64,000 nt of DNA, taken from NCBI RefSeq assembly GCF_020829625.1, contig NZ_JAIVFX010000003.1, forward strand, positions 124,001 through 188,000, read 5' to 3'. Under the pieces are notes generated by a model that was given only the letters and a program-made list of their open reading frames with translations, did no database searches and had not been told where the DNA came from. This document shows, piece by piece, positions 45,598-54,464 of the stretch. Each line of letters opens with the position of its first letter. Positions within the stretch are counted from its first letter, which is position 1. Origin of the DNA: Nostoc sp. XA010 (GTDB taxonomy: Bacteria; Cyanobacteriota; Cyanobacteriia; Cyanobacteriales; Nostocaceae). Both the position numbers and the translations under genes were made by a program.

Positions 45598-45761
45598 TAG
45601 TCGGTAAACTTTCAATGAAATGTGCAATGGGTATCTATTAAAACCTCTAGCTATCTACCTCTCTTTATTGAGAAGTAGATTAAGCTAATCGCCATTCATT
45701 TTTCCAGAATGATTCCCAAGAATTATATAGCTCTAGCTATCTAGTACCTTCCAAAAATTTA

Positions 45762-46466
45762 TTATTTAACTTCTTCATTCCAGATACCTACCTTCTCAAA
45801 TTCTGCATAAGCAAGCTTCAGAAAGTTTACTACTCTCTGTCTTCCTATAATTCCAAATTCTTTATTCTCTCTGGCTTCAGCAAAGGTCATTCTGTTTTGG
45901 TCTATTATGTTTCTTTCTTTATATGCTAGTTTCGGGAAATCTATAACAATAATTTTATATTTTTTGATTAGTTTCTGTATATTCACATCTGAATCTACAT
46001 GTTCCCAATCATCACACAGCCCTAAATTGCGTATCAGAATATGAGGTATTTTTTCCCCGTAGCTATTCACTGACTGTCCAAACAGGTTAAGACTATCATA
46101 TCCTCCTGTAGAGACAAACCATTTGCAAAAAGTCACTCCCTCAGAATTCCCTAGTTCAATTAACTGATTTCTTTCTATCCAGTCATAGACTGCTCTATGT
46201 GATTGTGCTGCCAAATTCACAACTACTGGCTTATTTGTCGCCATCTCAAATATTCTATCTGCCTTATCAGCCTGCCGCTCATTCTCGCTAAACACTGCAT
46301 ACTGACATATTCCCTTATAGACTCCTGCCACATCTGGATTTGATCTATCTGTTTCTACTGGTACAAACGGGATTTTCTTATCCAGAAAGTACTGAATCAT
46401 TGTCCTAGTTACCAGAGACTTCCCTACTCCACCCTTTTCACCATCTACCAAATGAATCGTCGGCAT
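45762..46466 (-). CDS. ParA/TraL-like P-loop ATPase
   Basis: A 234-aa ATPase from ATG 46466; a GTG 9 bp upstream is also in frame. It has MPTIHLVDGEKGGVGKSLVTRTMIQYFLDKKIPFVPVETDRSNPDVAG, where KGGVGKS is the deviant Walker A of the ParA/MinD/TraL class and VETDRSNPD the Asp switch. Unlike plasmid ParA it lacks a clear second ATPase signature beyond IIVIDFPK. The length and opening (HLVDGEKGGVGKS) resemble TraL/mobilisation ATPases of conjugative plasmids. AGAGGTG precedes the start. It lies 11 bp after the upstream gene's stop, so the two form an operon. Confidence 0.75.
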   Translation of the reverse strand: MPTIHLVDGEKGGVGKSLVTRTMIQYFLDKKIPFVPVETDRSNPDVAGVYKGICQYAVFSENERQADKADRIFEMATNKPVVVNLAAQSHRAVYDWIERNQLIELGNSEGVTFCKWFVSTGGYDSLNLFGQSVNSYGEKIPHILIRNLGLCDDWEHVDSDVNIQKLIKKYKIIVIDFPKLAYKERNIIDQNRMTFAEARENKEFGIIGRQRVVNFLKLAYAEFEKVGIWNEEVK

Positions 46467-46477
46467 AACACCCACCT

Positions 46478-47047
46478 CTAATACTGATTAAACTCACTCA
46501 ATATATCTGAACTAGGCTTAGAAGTTTTTGGCGTTTGTCGCCTAGTAGTTTTAGCAGTTTTCTGAGAATTCTTACCCCCTTTTGACAATGATTGCTTCTC
46601 TTGTGACTCCTCTGTTAATTGACCTACATCTTTCGGAGCATTTTGAGAGTCCTCTGTTACTCCTATAATTGCTGGTGTTACCGATGATTCTGTTGAAGTC
46701 TGAGTCGAATCTTCAGGATATAAAACTTGTTTTGGTTTAGCCCTTCGCTGACGAGAACGCTTTTCTTTTTCAATCTCAGTTAAATATTGCTTAAGTGTCG
46801 CTGCGGAAACTTTTATTTCTTGCTTCTCCAGTAGCTGCGATAGGTCTTGATAACTATAGCCTTTCTTCAGTGCCGATTGAAGTTGTTCACGCAGAAAGTA
46901 AATACTCTCTCGCAGGGATAATTCCTCTTTAGCCTTCTCTTCTAGCTTCTCTAATTCTCCCAGTGTGGTTTGGAGTTTATCAATTGGAATCTTCTGCCCT
47001 GGAGTTGTGCGTACCATTTTTGATGATGACTGAACTGAAAATTTCAT
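46478..47047 (-). CDS. Coiled-coil DNA-binding-like partner of the ParA/TraL ATPase
   Basis: A 189-aa charged protein from ATG 47047; ATG 47017 is an alternative. It has a helical N-terminal part (LQTTLGELEKLEEKAKEELSLRESIYFLREQLQSALKKG), then SYQDLSQLLEKQEIKVSAATLKQYLTEIEKEKRSRQRRAKPK. That reads like a helix-turn-helix (a 'which repeats kind of site' reader of the MobC/TraJ kind) with a basic tail. The last 90 residues are Ser/Thr/Lys-rich and probably disordered. I do not recognise the family by name. Its position upstream of a TraL/ParA ATPase suggests a plasmid maintenance or mobilisation remnant. An inverted repeat just upstream (47053-47083) may be its operator. Confidence 0.6.
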   Translation of the reverse strand: MKFSVQSSSKMVRTTPGQKIPIDKLQTTLGELEKLEEKAKEELSLRESIYFLREQLQSALKKGYSYQDLSQLLEKQEIKVSAATLKQYLTEIEKEKRSRQRRAKPKQVLYPEDSTQTSTESSVTPAIIGVTEDSQNAPKDVGQLTEESQEKQSLSKGGKNSQKTAKTTRRQTPKTSKPSSDILSEFNQY

Positions 47048-47052
47048 TAATC

Positions 47053-47083
47053 TTATCACCACATGTTCTTGTGTGGGTGATAA
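47053..47083 (-). promoter_or_regulatory. Inverted-repeat operator or RBS-masking hairpin
   Basis: TTATCACC-ACA (47053-47063) is mirrored by TGTG-GGTGATAA (47072-47083), an 8-bp perfect arm extended past one unpaired base. The arm ends 6 bp before ATG 47047 and includes GGTGAT, its nearest ribosome-binding-like sequence. It could be an operator for the encoded DNA-binding-like protein or a translational hairpin. Confidence 0.5.
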
Positions 47084-47196
47084 CCACATACACATTAATG
47101 AAACTAAGCTCTCGCCCCAGAGCGATCGCATCTAATGCGGCAAGGAATTTTGGCTTGGGTATTGGGAAATCATAGCGCAGAAAGATTTAAATCATT

Positions 47197-47655
47197 GTGG
47201 GAGGGAAGTTTGCTGTTGGGAGTGCTATTTTTACGAACTATACGCAAAAACAGCAACTGATTCGTAAACTTCGCATAGCAACACTAAAACCTTTAACATT
47301 CGGCTTTGTTGTAGCAGCAGTATTGTGCAACTATGATCGGGTGATGTCTACAAAGGGCTGCGCCTACGCCCAAACTTCTAATCCTCAAACGTTACTGCCT
47401 GGCCGGGTAGAAGATACCCCTGGCATTCCCTTACCTTCGGATGTACTACCCGATCAGCCAACTCTAGGATGACAAAATCATAATTGTCACAGTTGATGAA
47501 CAAGATATCCAATCAGTTGGTAAATGGCCAATTCCGGACTGGTCATTAGCACAATTAGTAGAAAAATCCAGGCGCAACAATCCCGCGCCATCGGTTTGGA
47601 TCTCTATCGGGATTTACCGGAAGGCAGTGGATACGATCAACTTGTAAAAGTCTAA
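47197..47655 (+). pseudogene. Fused remnants of a TpsB/ShlB N-terminus and a CHASE2 domain
   Basis: The first frame (47197-47472, 91 codons) ends CAYAQTSNPQTLLPGRVEDTPGIPLPSDVLP. This resembles the Pro-rich region after the signal peptide of ShlB/FhaC-type two-partner secretion transporters. In an adjoining frame (47468-47655) the sequence reads DDKIIIVTVDEQDIQSVGKWPIPDWSLAQLVEK, then IQAQQSRAIGLDLYRDLPEG after a one-base loss in an A run. This is the start of a CHASE2 domain very like that of the gene at 51214. Neither part is complete. It looks like a decayed second copy of the downstream system. Confidence 0.65.
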
Positions 47656-48112
47656 CGAGGCTAAATCATCCGACTAATTTACCTGTAACCCTTATTCTAT
47701 CGCTGAACAATTACAATACTTCATACCACTTGTGCTTAGATTTGTTAAATTTAAGTCTTACTTTATCACCTTGCCCACTGAGAAATCTATCGCTTTGGCA
47801 TTGAATAGTAGCAGAATTTTCAGGTAGTTTGACTTTCTTGTTGATAGTTCCACCTGTAACTATGTAGAGACGTAGCACTGCTACGTCTCTACAAGGATTT
47901 TGGTATCATGCAAAATCATTTTCATACATGGAATCAGCAACGCCAAATGCGGCAAAGACTATTTGCAGATTTAAATAATTTAAATTTCAAATCTGCATAG
48001 ACAGATGCAAACCTCTAATGGTTATGGCAAATATGCAACACAAGCTTGAGGCGAAAGCAGCATGATCTGAATTTTGGAGAGAGGAAGCGATCGCCTCCTC
48101 TTTTTTGCGTAT
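47656..48112. other. Gene-free region with a palindromic repeat
   Basis: A 457-bp stretch with no ORF of interest, containing the 31-bp palindrome at 47863-47893. Part of it may be further decay of the CHASE2 remnant. Confidence 0.4.
47863..47893. repeat. Perfect 31-bp palindrome
   Basis: The arms TGTAGAGACGTAGCA and TGCTACGTCTCTACA surround a single C. The outer GTAGAGACG matches the shorter palindromes near 34829 and 35445, so this is a dispersed REP-like family. Confidence 0.85.
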
Positions 48113-48802
48113 TTAATCGATTATGCTAGATAGAGAACTTTTTTTATAGCGTCGGCTAATTACCAAGCTTGCTCCTATTAAACCCACAAAAATTAAACTT
48201 GTAGTCGCCGTTGGTTCTGGAACTTCTTGAGCAGTTTGCAAGGTGAAATTCAGTTTAGCTAAACCTTGAGAAGGGGTTCCAGGGGGATTAAGTTTGTCTT
48301 GTTGGGTAAAAGTGATTGTGCCTGTAGCATTTTGGAATAACCCTATTCCCCCAGAGATGGTAATAGTACCACCACCTTTGATAATGCCTTCCGCAAAATT
48401 TATTTCAGCGCTGTCACTCGCTTTACCAAATAATTCATTAGCACCGCCATAATACCTGTCAGAAAATGCAAGTTCTCCTTCTAAACCAAACACGCTTGGA
48501 TCTGAGTTAAAGGTATATTTATTAATTGATGGGTTTTCAATAGGCTCAAGTTTCCCATAGGTATTACTAAGAAATAAATCTAACCCATAAGGAGCCGATT
48601 TGGTACTTTCACCTTTGATAGTTGCTCTAACAATTCCTAAGTCTGGTCTGAAGGTTGGGTCAATAGTGACAAATGTATTGTAGTCAGCACTAAACGTATA
48701 ATTATTATAATTACTTTGTGCTTTCGCACTTTGCATATTTAAGCCTAAACTAACTATAGTCAAGGTCGCAGGAATCAGCCAGCCTATAGGTGAACCAAAC
48801 AT
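48113..48802 (-). CDS. PEP-CTERM sorted exported protein
   Basis: A 229-aa protein with an N-terminal signal peptide (WLIPATLTIVSLGLNMQSAKA) and a C-terminal sorting tail: VPEPTATTSLIFVGLIGASLVISRRYKK, i.e. the PEP motif, a hydrophobic span and a basic end. Such proteins are recognised by exosortase and moved to the surface or extracellular matrix. The middle is beta-rich and Gly/Ser-rich (GIIKGGGTITISGGIGLFQNATGTITF) without a named domain. No exosortase gene is nearby. It is divergent from the sigma-like gene at 49567. Confidence 0.85.
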   Translation of the reverse strand: MFGSPIGWLIPATLTIVSLGLNMQSAKAQSNYNNYTFSADYNTFVTIDPTFRPDLGIVRATIKGESTKSAPYGLDLFLSNTYGKLEPIENPSINKYTFNSDPSVFGLEGELAFSDRYYGGANELFGKASDSAEINFAEGIIKGGGTITISGGIGLFQNATGTITFTQQDKLNPPGTPSQGLAKLNFTLQTAQEVPEPTATTSLIFVGLIGASLVISRRYKKSSLSSIID

Positions 48803-49566
48803 ACTTGTCCTTTTTTGATTAAAATAACAAAATTACCTAACCTAATGTAGGAATTCGGTTGAAATTAAAATCCCCTTGATAAATAGTTGTTGATGTTAAC
48901 TAAACATTTTTTGATGTTAGTTAAACTAAGGTTTTTAAACCTATAATTTTTTATTTTAAATTCATTTATTTCCAATTTTAATGATTTATTTTTTGGTATT
49001 AAATGAATTATTTTTAGATCCAACTGCACAAAATACAACAGAATTCAGAATTCATATTAAGTCCAGTTAATCACTTATAATTACCGCATCTGTGCAAAAA
49101 TCGGAAAAGCCTCTTTCCCCCTGCGGACTAAATGATAAGCCTTTAGCCGGACACGATATCAGGAGTCAGAATCGGCTACACCCTACACCCCACCTAACGG
49201 AACTCAAACATTTTTAAGAGAGAAACAAGCCTCAAACCTATGCAGGATAAGGTAAATACACCAAATCCTCAAAAATAGCCTAAACCGAGATATATCAAAA
49301 AACTAAGCAAATCGATGTCAATGTCCTTCTGTATATGGATTTAAGGCTCTTTTTTAGTTAATTTTGTCTAAGTCCCGTGATCGAATACTGGTCAGAAAAC
49401 TTTTTGTGAATTTCTGCGAAAAACTTGAACTTGAGTTTGATAACTAGATAATAAGCTCTAATGATCTAGGTATTAAGCATCAAGTTATGGATTCGGGTAT
49501 TAGAAATTTAAACAGTCAGAGACATCTCTAGACTACTTCTGCAAGTATTTCACCAGGAGATTTTCT
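48803..49566. other. Gene-free divergent regulatory region
   Basis: A 764-bp AT-rich gap between the PEP-CTERM gene and the sigma-like gene. No ORF was recognised. The ribosome binding site CAGGAG lies about 10 bases before 49567. Promoters of the CHAT cluster and the PEP-CTERM gene should both be here. Confidence 0.5.
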
Positions 49567-50214
49567 ATGACAAATGTCCACACGGTAAGTAATCTAAACC
49601 AACAACTCCAGCATCTCGTTGCCGAAGCTTGTTCGCATCCAGCAAAAAGTTTGATGCGGCGGCAAAAACTTAGTGAGATAGTTAGAGTTGTAATGAAATC
49701 GGGCAAACTCTGGAAAGAGAATACAGCTTATTATAATGATGCTCTGCAACAAACTTGGTTATATTTTTGCCGGAACCCAGAGCAGTATAATCCTCAAAGT
49801 TGCAGTGTGATCACCTGGCTCGACAATTGTCTCAAGTGGCGACTGCAAGATTTTCGCTCTAGAGAAGCCCAAATTCAAGCTAAGACTATTCCCCTATCTA
49901 GCTTGGAAACTGAAAATACAACCGGAGCAATCGAAAACTTGCCAGCAGCAGCTGATATTCCACCAATTTTGGAAGAAACTTACCAATGGGCTTCTACAGA
50001 TCCAGACAATGACTTAGCTAGGACTCATGTTAAAGGACGCCCTGAGATAACCTGCCAAATATTAATCCTGCGACGCCTACCTCCAGAAACCCCCTGGAAA
50101 AACATTGCGAAGGAATTCAATTTACCTCCATCAACTGCGCCCAACTTCTATAAACGTGAATGCTTACCTCGCTTACGAAATTTTGCTCTCAGGCAAGGGT
50201 ATCACGAAATTTGA
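49567..50214 (+). CDS. Sigma-70-like regulator (ECF-type, cyanobacterial)
   Basis: A 215-aa protein with a region-2-like helical block (YYNDALQQTWLYFCRNPEQYNPQSCSVITWLDNCLKWRLQDF, about 56-97) in which DALQQTWLYF and the W-rich helix resemble the -10 recognition region of ECF sigma factors. A C-terminal region-4-like helix-turn-helix follows (CQILILRRLPPETPWKNIAKEFNLPPSTAPNFYKRECLPRLRNF, about 162-206). Typical clusters of this kind place such a gene ahead of DUF1822 and CHASE2/CHAT genes. It probably drives the genes downstream (50270, 51214), 55 and 26 bp apart. No anti-sigma factor is visible. Confidence 0.75.
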   Translation: MTNVHTVSNLNQQLQHLVAEACSHPAKSLMRRQKLSEIVRVVMKSGKLWKENTAYYNDALQQTWLYFCRNPEQYNPQSCSVITWLDNCLKWRLQDFRSREAQIQAKTIPLSSLETENTTGAIENLPAAADIPPILEETYQWASTDPDNDLARTHVKGRPEITCQILILRRLPPETPWKNIAKEFNLPPSTAPNFYKRECLPRLRNFALRQGYHEI

Positions 50215-50269
50215 AATTAAGGCAGAGATATCTAAAGTAGGAAACTATCTATAAAATGGAAGGAAACTT

Positions 50270-51187
50270 ATGATTCATAGCACTAAAAACTTAATAGAAA
50301 AATCTATTCCGGTAGCTATTACCCAAGCAGCACTCAAGATAGCAGGCTTTTTTGCTGATGAACAGGTAACACCAGAAAAGAAAAACCAGGTATTTCTTAA
50401 TACTTTGGCTGTATGTGCGGTAAATGATTACATGGAAATAATGAACATTGCCACAGACCCAAGGACCAGCGATAGTTGGAATTGTGCCATGCGCTATTAT
50501 GCAGATGTGGCAGACCTGAAGTTGAGTGGATTGGGTTACTTAGAATGTCGCCCTGCAAGTCCTGGTAATCTCTGCTATATTCCACCAGAAGTCCCGGATG
50601 ATAGAATCGGCGTAGTTGTAGTTGAGCTAGATATAGAACATCAACAAGCAACTCTAATCGGGTTTGCTAAAACAGTAAAAGCTGGTGAACTTTTATTTGA
50701 TGAGTTACAGACTATTGAGGATTTACTTGCATATATTGATTCACTTGAAAGCAACGCCACGGAAGTCAAGTTGGGTTACTGGTTACAGAATATAATTGAT
50801 GCAAGTTGGCAGCCGATAGAAAAAATTTTAGCATCAAAAACACCACAATTAGCTTTTCGTTATCGGGACGGAGTGACGCGGGGTAAGCTGATTGACATCG
50901 GGATAGAACTTCCGGGACAATCGCTGGCATTAGTTGTTACACTCACACCAAAAAATTCCATAGAAATCCAACTGAAATTGCAGGTGCATCCATCCAATGA
51001 GCAAGCTTACTTACCTAACAATCTCATCGTTAAAGTGTTAGATGAGAAAGGCACTAATGTTATGGAAGCCCACGCTAGAAGTGGCAGTACTCATGTCACA
51101 CTAGAGTTTAATGCTCAAACAGGAGAACATTTTAGCGTTAACTTAGAACTGGGAAATACTAATATTATTGAAAATTTTGTTATTTAA
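50270..51187 (+). CDS. DUF1822 family protein
   Basis: A 305-aa cytoplasmic protein. The N-terminal two thirds carry the DUF1822 pattern (KNQVFLNTLAVCAVNDYMEIMNIATDPRTSDSWNCAMRYYADVADLKLSGLGYLECRPASPGNLCYIPPEVPDDRIGVVVVELDIEHQQATLIGF). A C-terminal part (about 205-305) is beta-rich (LALVVTLTPKNSIEIQLKLQVHPSNEQAYLPNNLIVKVLD). DUF1822 is a cyanobacterial family of unknown role that I know chiefly from clusters with CHASE2 and CHAT genes. AGGAA precedes ATG. It lies 55 bp from the sigma-like gene and 26 bp from the next gene, so it is in the operon. Confidence 0.85.
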   Translation: MIHSTKNLIEKSIPVAITQAALKIAGFFADEQVTPEKKNQVFLNTLAVCAVNDYMEIMNIATDPRTSDSWNCAMRYYADVADLKLSGLGYLECRPASPGNLCYIPPEVPDDRIGVVVVELDIEHQQATLIGFAKTVKAGELLFDELQTIEDLLAYIDSLESNATEVKLGYWLQNIIDASWQPIEKILASKTPQLAFRYRDGVTRGKLIDIGIELPGQSLALVVTLTPKNSIEIQLKLQVHPSNEQAYLPNNLIVKVLDEKGTNVMEAHARSGSTHVTLEFNAQTGEHFSVNLELGNTNIIENFVI

Positions 51188-51213
51188 GCAAATACATTGG
51201 TTGATTTCTACCC

Positions 51214-53586
51214 ATGCAGAAGTTGGTTGTGTTAAAGCTAGATGGTGATTTGAGCCAGGGGGTAAAAGTCACACTCGAAATTGGGGCAGAAGGCGATCGC
51301 GCCAGTATAGAAGTTCAAGGCTATCTGACTCCAAAACCAGAGATCATTGCAGATTATGAGCTTTGGCGAATAACCTATCGCAGTTTATCAAATTTTCGCC
51401 TTACACCTGTGAACATTCATGTCGGAAGTTCTCTTAATGAGCATCTTAAAAAATGCCGCGAGTTAAACGAAAAGTTAAGTCAGCAAATGAATAGTTGGCT
51501 CAACTGTAACTCATTTCGCCCACTCAAAGAGAAATTACTTAAGCAGCTAACATTAGATGATACAGTTCGCGTACTAATCAAAACGAGTGATATCTGGCTA
51601 CGTCGTCTCCCGTGGAATTTATGGGATTTTTTTGAGGATTACTCTCAAGCAGAAGTTGCCTTAAGCGCACCAGAGTATGAATATCTAGCAAAATCAAAGA
51701 CAAGTACTATTGGAGAGAAGGTAAAAATCTTAGCAATTCTGGGTAATAGTGAGGGAATCTTAATTGATAAAGATCGAGAGCTATTGGAGATGTTACCAGA
51801 TGCAGAAACAACTTTTTTGGTTGAACCACAGCGCAACCAGTTAAATGAACAAATTTGGGAGCAAGACTGGGACATCTTATTTTTTGCAGGTCATAGTGAG
51901 AGCCTTGAGGATGGTAAGAGCGGCAATATTTATATTAATAAAACAGATTGCTTGACAATTGATGAGCTAAAGTATGGTCTTTTGAAAGCTGTCAGCAAAG
52001 GGTTGCAGTTAGCGATTTTTAATTCTTGTGATGGACTAGGACTAGCACATCAATTAGAAGACTTGCACATCCCACAAATTATCGTTATGCGGGAGGCAGT
52101 GCAAGACTTAGTAGCACAAGAATTTTTAAAAAATTTCCTCAAAAAATTTTCCAGTGGTGAGTCTATGTACTTAGCAGTACGAGAATCAAGGGAAAAATTA
52201 CACGGCATTGAAGATAAATATCCTTGTGCAGTTTCCTTACCTGTAATTTGTCAAAATCCAGCAGCAGTCCCACCGACTTGGAAAGATTTTTTGAGAAATC
52301 CCCAACCAGAAATTAGCAAGCCTCAAATAAATAAATATAGAATTCAAGCACAGTTACGGTGGCGTAGTATTAAAGTAATACTGTTATCAAGTTTGGTTAT
52401 TACTGGTTTGGTAATGGGGGTGCGATCGCTTGGGTTATTGCAACCATCAGAATTAAAAGCTTTCGACCACATGATGGGGCTACGTTGGGAGGAAAAACCA
52501 GATTCGCGTTTTCTGATTGTCACTATTGATGAAGCGGATATTCAGTATCAGAATCGCATGAATATGAATATGCGATGGTCACTTTCAGACCAAGCACTTG
52601 CACAATTATTAAAAAAACTAGATCAGTATCAGCCAAGCACTATTGGCTTAGACATCTATCGTGATTTCCCTGTAGACTCTAATAGTGCAGATTTAGCAAC
52701 TAGGCTACAACAAGATAAACGCCTTTTTACTGTATGCAAAGTTTCTGCGGCTCTTGATGGTGCGCCAGAAGGCACTCTTCCACCGCCTGGAGTTCCAGAA
52801 GAACGCCAAAGCTTTAGTGATTTTGTTGCAGATGATAATGACATAGCCCGCCGTCAGCTTTTGCATTTAACACCTCCTTTAACATCTCTCTGTGCGGCAG
52901 AATATGCTTTTAGCCTCCAAATTGCGCTTCATTATTTGGAGGCTAAAGGTATCAAATCATATATCAACTCACAAGGTAACTTGCAGATAGGCGACGTTGT
53001 ATTTAAGCAATTAAAATCTCATACTAGCGGCTACCAAGGAATCGATGCATCGGGTTATCAAGTGCTAGCAAATTACCGTTCGCTTTCTTCTCCTCAAAAT
53101 ATTGCTCAACAAGTATCTCTCAGAGATATTCTTAACAATAAAATTAATTCGGAATTAGTCGAGTTATTGAAGGGGCGGATTATTTTAATTGGTGTTACTG
53201 CTCCAACTACTACTGATTACTGGAAAACTCCTTATAGTGCTAAAGCAGAGTCAAATCAAAAGCTGATACCAGGGGTATTTGTCCAAGCTCACATGAGCAG
53301 CCAGATTCTCAGTGCTGTTTTAGATCATCGACCTCTGCTTTGGTGGTGGCCGACTTGGGTTGAAGCACTCTGGGTATGGGGATGGTCATTATTAGGAGGA
53401 ATTTTAGCATGGTATATTCGGCATCCTATACGTCTGGGAGCAACTGGGGTAATAATGCTATTTTCATTATTTACTATATGTTTTGGGATTTTTACTCAGG
53501 CAGGGTGGATACCACTTATTCCACCAGCATTGGCATTAATATTTACACAAGTAGCGGTTGTGTCTAGAGATATTCGTAATCAATAA
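51214..53586 (+). CDS. CHAT protease domain fused to a CHASE2 membrane sensor
   Basis: A 790-aa protein. Residues about 1-140 are a helical/beta N-terminal region. About 165-350 form a caspase-like CHAT domain with the catalytic pair intact: His227 in LFFAGHSES and Cys272 in IFNSCDG. A membrane span at about 388-404 is followed by an extracytoplasmic CHASE2 sensor domain (about 415-690: SRFLIVTIDEADIQYQ, STIGLDIYRDFP, GRIILIGVTAPTTTDYWKTPYS, VFVQAHMSSQILSAVL). Three closing hydrophobic segments follow (about 705-785). CHASE2 usually feeds kinases or cyclases, but here the only effector is the CHAT protease. By topology CHAT is cytoplasmic. Confidence 0.88.
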   Translation: MQKLVVLKLDGDLSQGVKVTLEIGAEGDRASIEVQGYLTPKPEIIADYELWRITYRSLSNFRLTPVNIHVGSSLNEHLKKCRELNEKLSQQMNSWLNCNSFRPLKEKLLKQLTLDDTVRVLIKTSDIWLRRLPWNLWDFFEDYSQAEVALSAPEYEYLAKSKTSTIGEKVKILAILGNSEGILIDKDRELLEMLPDAETTFLVEPQRNQLNEQIWEQDWDILFFAGHSESLEDGKSGNIYINKTDCLTIDELKYGLLKAVSKGLQLAIFNSCDGLGLAHQLEDLHIPQIIVMREAVQDLVAQEFLKNFLKKFSSGESMYLAVRESREKLHGIEDKYPCAVSLPVICQNPAAVPPTWKDFLRNPQPEISKPQINKYRIQAQLRWRSIKVILLSSLVITGLVMGVRSLGLLQPSELKAFDHMMGLRWEEKPDSRFLIVTIDEADIQYQNRMNMNMRWSLSDQALAQLLKKLDQYQPSTIGLDIYRDFPVDSNSADLATRLQQDKRLFTVCKVSAALDGAPEGTLPPPGVPEERQSFSDFVADDNDIARRQLLHLTPPLTSLCAAEYAFSLQIALHYLEAKGIKSYINSQGNLQIGDVVFKQLKSHTSGYQGIDASGYQVLANYRSLSSPQNIAQQVSLRDILNNKINSELVELLKGRIILIGVTAPTTTDYWKTPYSAKAESNQKLIPGVFVQAHMSSQILSAVLDHRPLLWWWPTWVEALWVWGWSLLGGILAWYIRHPIRLGATGVIMLFSLFTICFGIFTQAGWIPLIPPALALIFTQVAVVSRDIRNQ

Positions 53587-54464
53587 TTTTCGCAAAAAAC
53601 TTTTTATATATTTACATTGATAATGTTATTATATCAGTATTAACACGCTAAAAACCTCAGAATAACACCATGTAAAATTGTAAAGAAATATATAACTTCT
53701 GATTCCCAACCTAGTAATATTATGTCTGCTTAAAGACTAATCATTAAGACTGTAGGAGGCAGGAGCAGTTAAAAATAGGGTTTTCCGATTGTTGCATAGA
53801 TGTGATAACCCTAACTTATTAACTTGACATAATATGAAGAATATTTACAATTCTTTGCTTACCTCAAAATTATATATTTGAGTGGAAATTACATCAAGCA
53901 TTTTATAGTTTATATCTATTTACTAGTACATCAAGTTTAAATTGATGGATAAGCAATTGCACTACCTCTGATCAAGATGAACACCTTAGTGTCAATAAAG
54001 CTGAAAGTAATATTAATAATGCTTACTTGTTGATATTAGTTTAGGCGTAATTATTTATTGTACAGCCTGAAGATAAGTGTAATAAATGTATTTTTTATAC
54101 AATAAGTGCTTGGGCATCGCTTTAATCATTGGGAAACAAACCAAACAAGAAACTTTAATTATTCGCTTACGCACAGCTCAGTTTTTTTGTCAAGATCAAT
54201 TTAGATAAACTTACTTTCCGCAATCTTATATCTTTCTAGTGTAGTTAAAATTAGTAAATTATTGCAATGTCTTTCATAATCACGGTAAACGTATTCCAAT
54301 AATAAAACCCCTTTAGTTTGGGCATTTTATGGTTTCGGCTAGTTTAAATCAATATCCTTACACATTAAGGGTATCCAAAATTACGTGTGTTTGCCCTGCT
54401 TTTATAGCTGTTTATTTTCTATTAGTGACGTTTATATTACTTTTGTCAAAGGAGTATATTGTTG
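53587..54464. other. Long gene-free gap within the CHAT cluster
   Basis: An 878-bp, very AT-rich stretch. AGGGTT (about 53777) and AACCCT (about 53808) could form a weak hairpin after the CHAT-CHASE2 gene. No ORF with family support was found. It probably contains a separate promoter for the DUF928 and TPR-CHAT genes. Confidence 0.45.
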
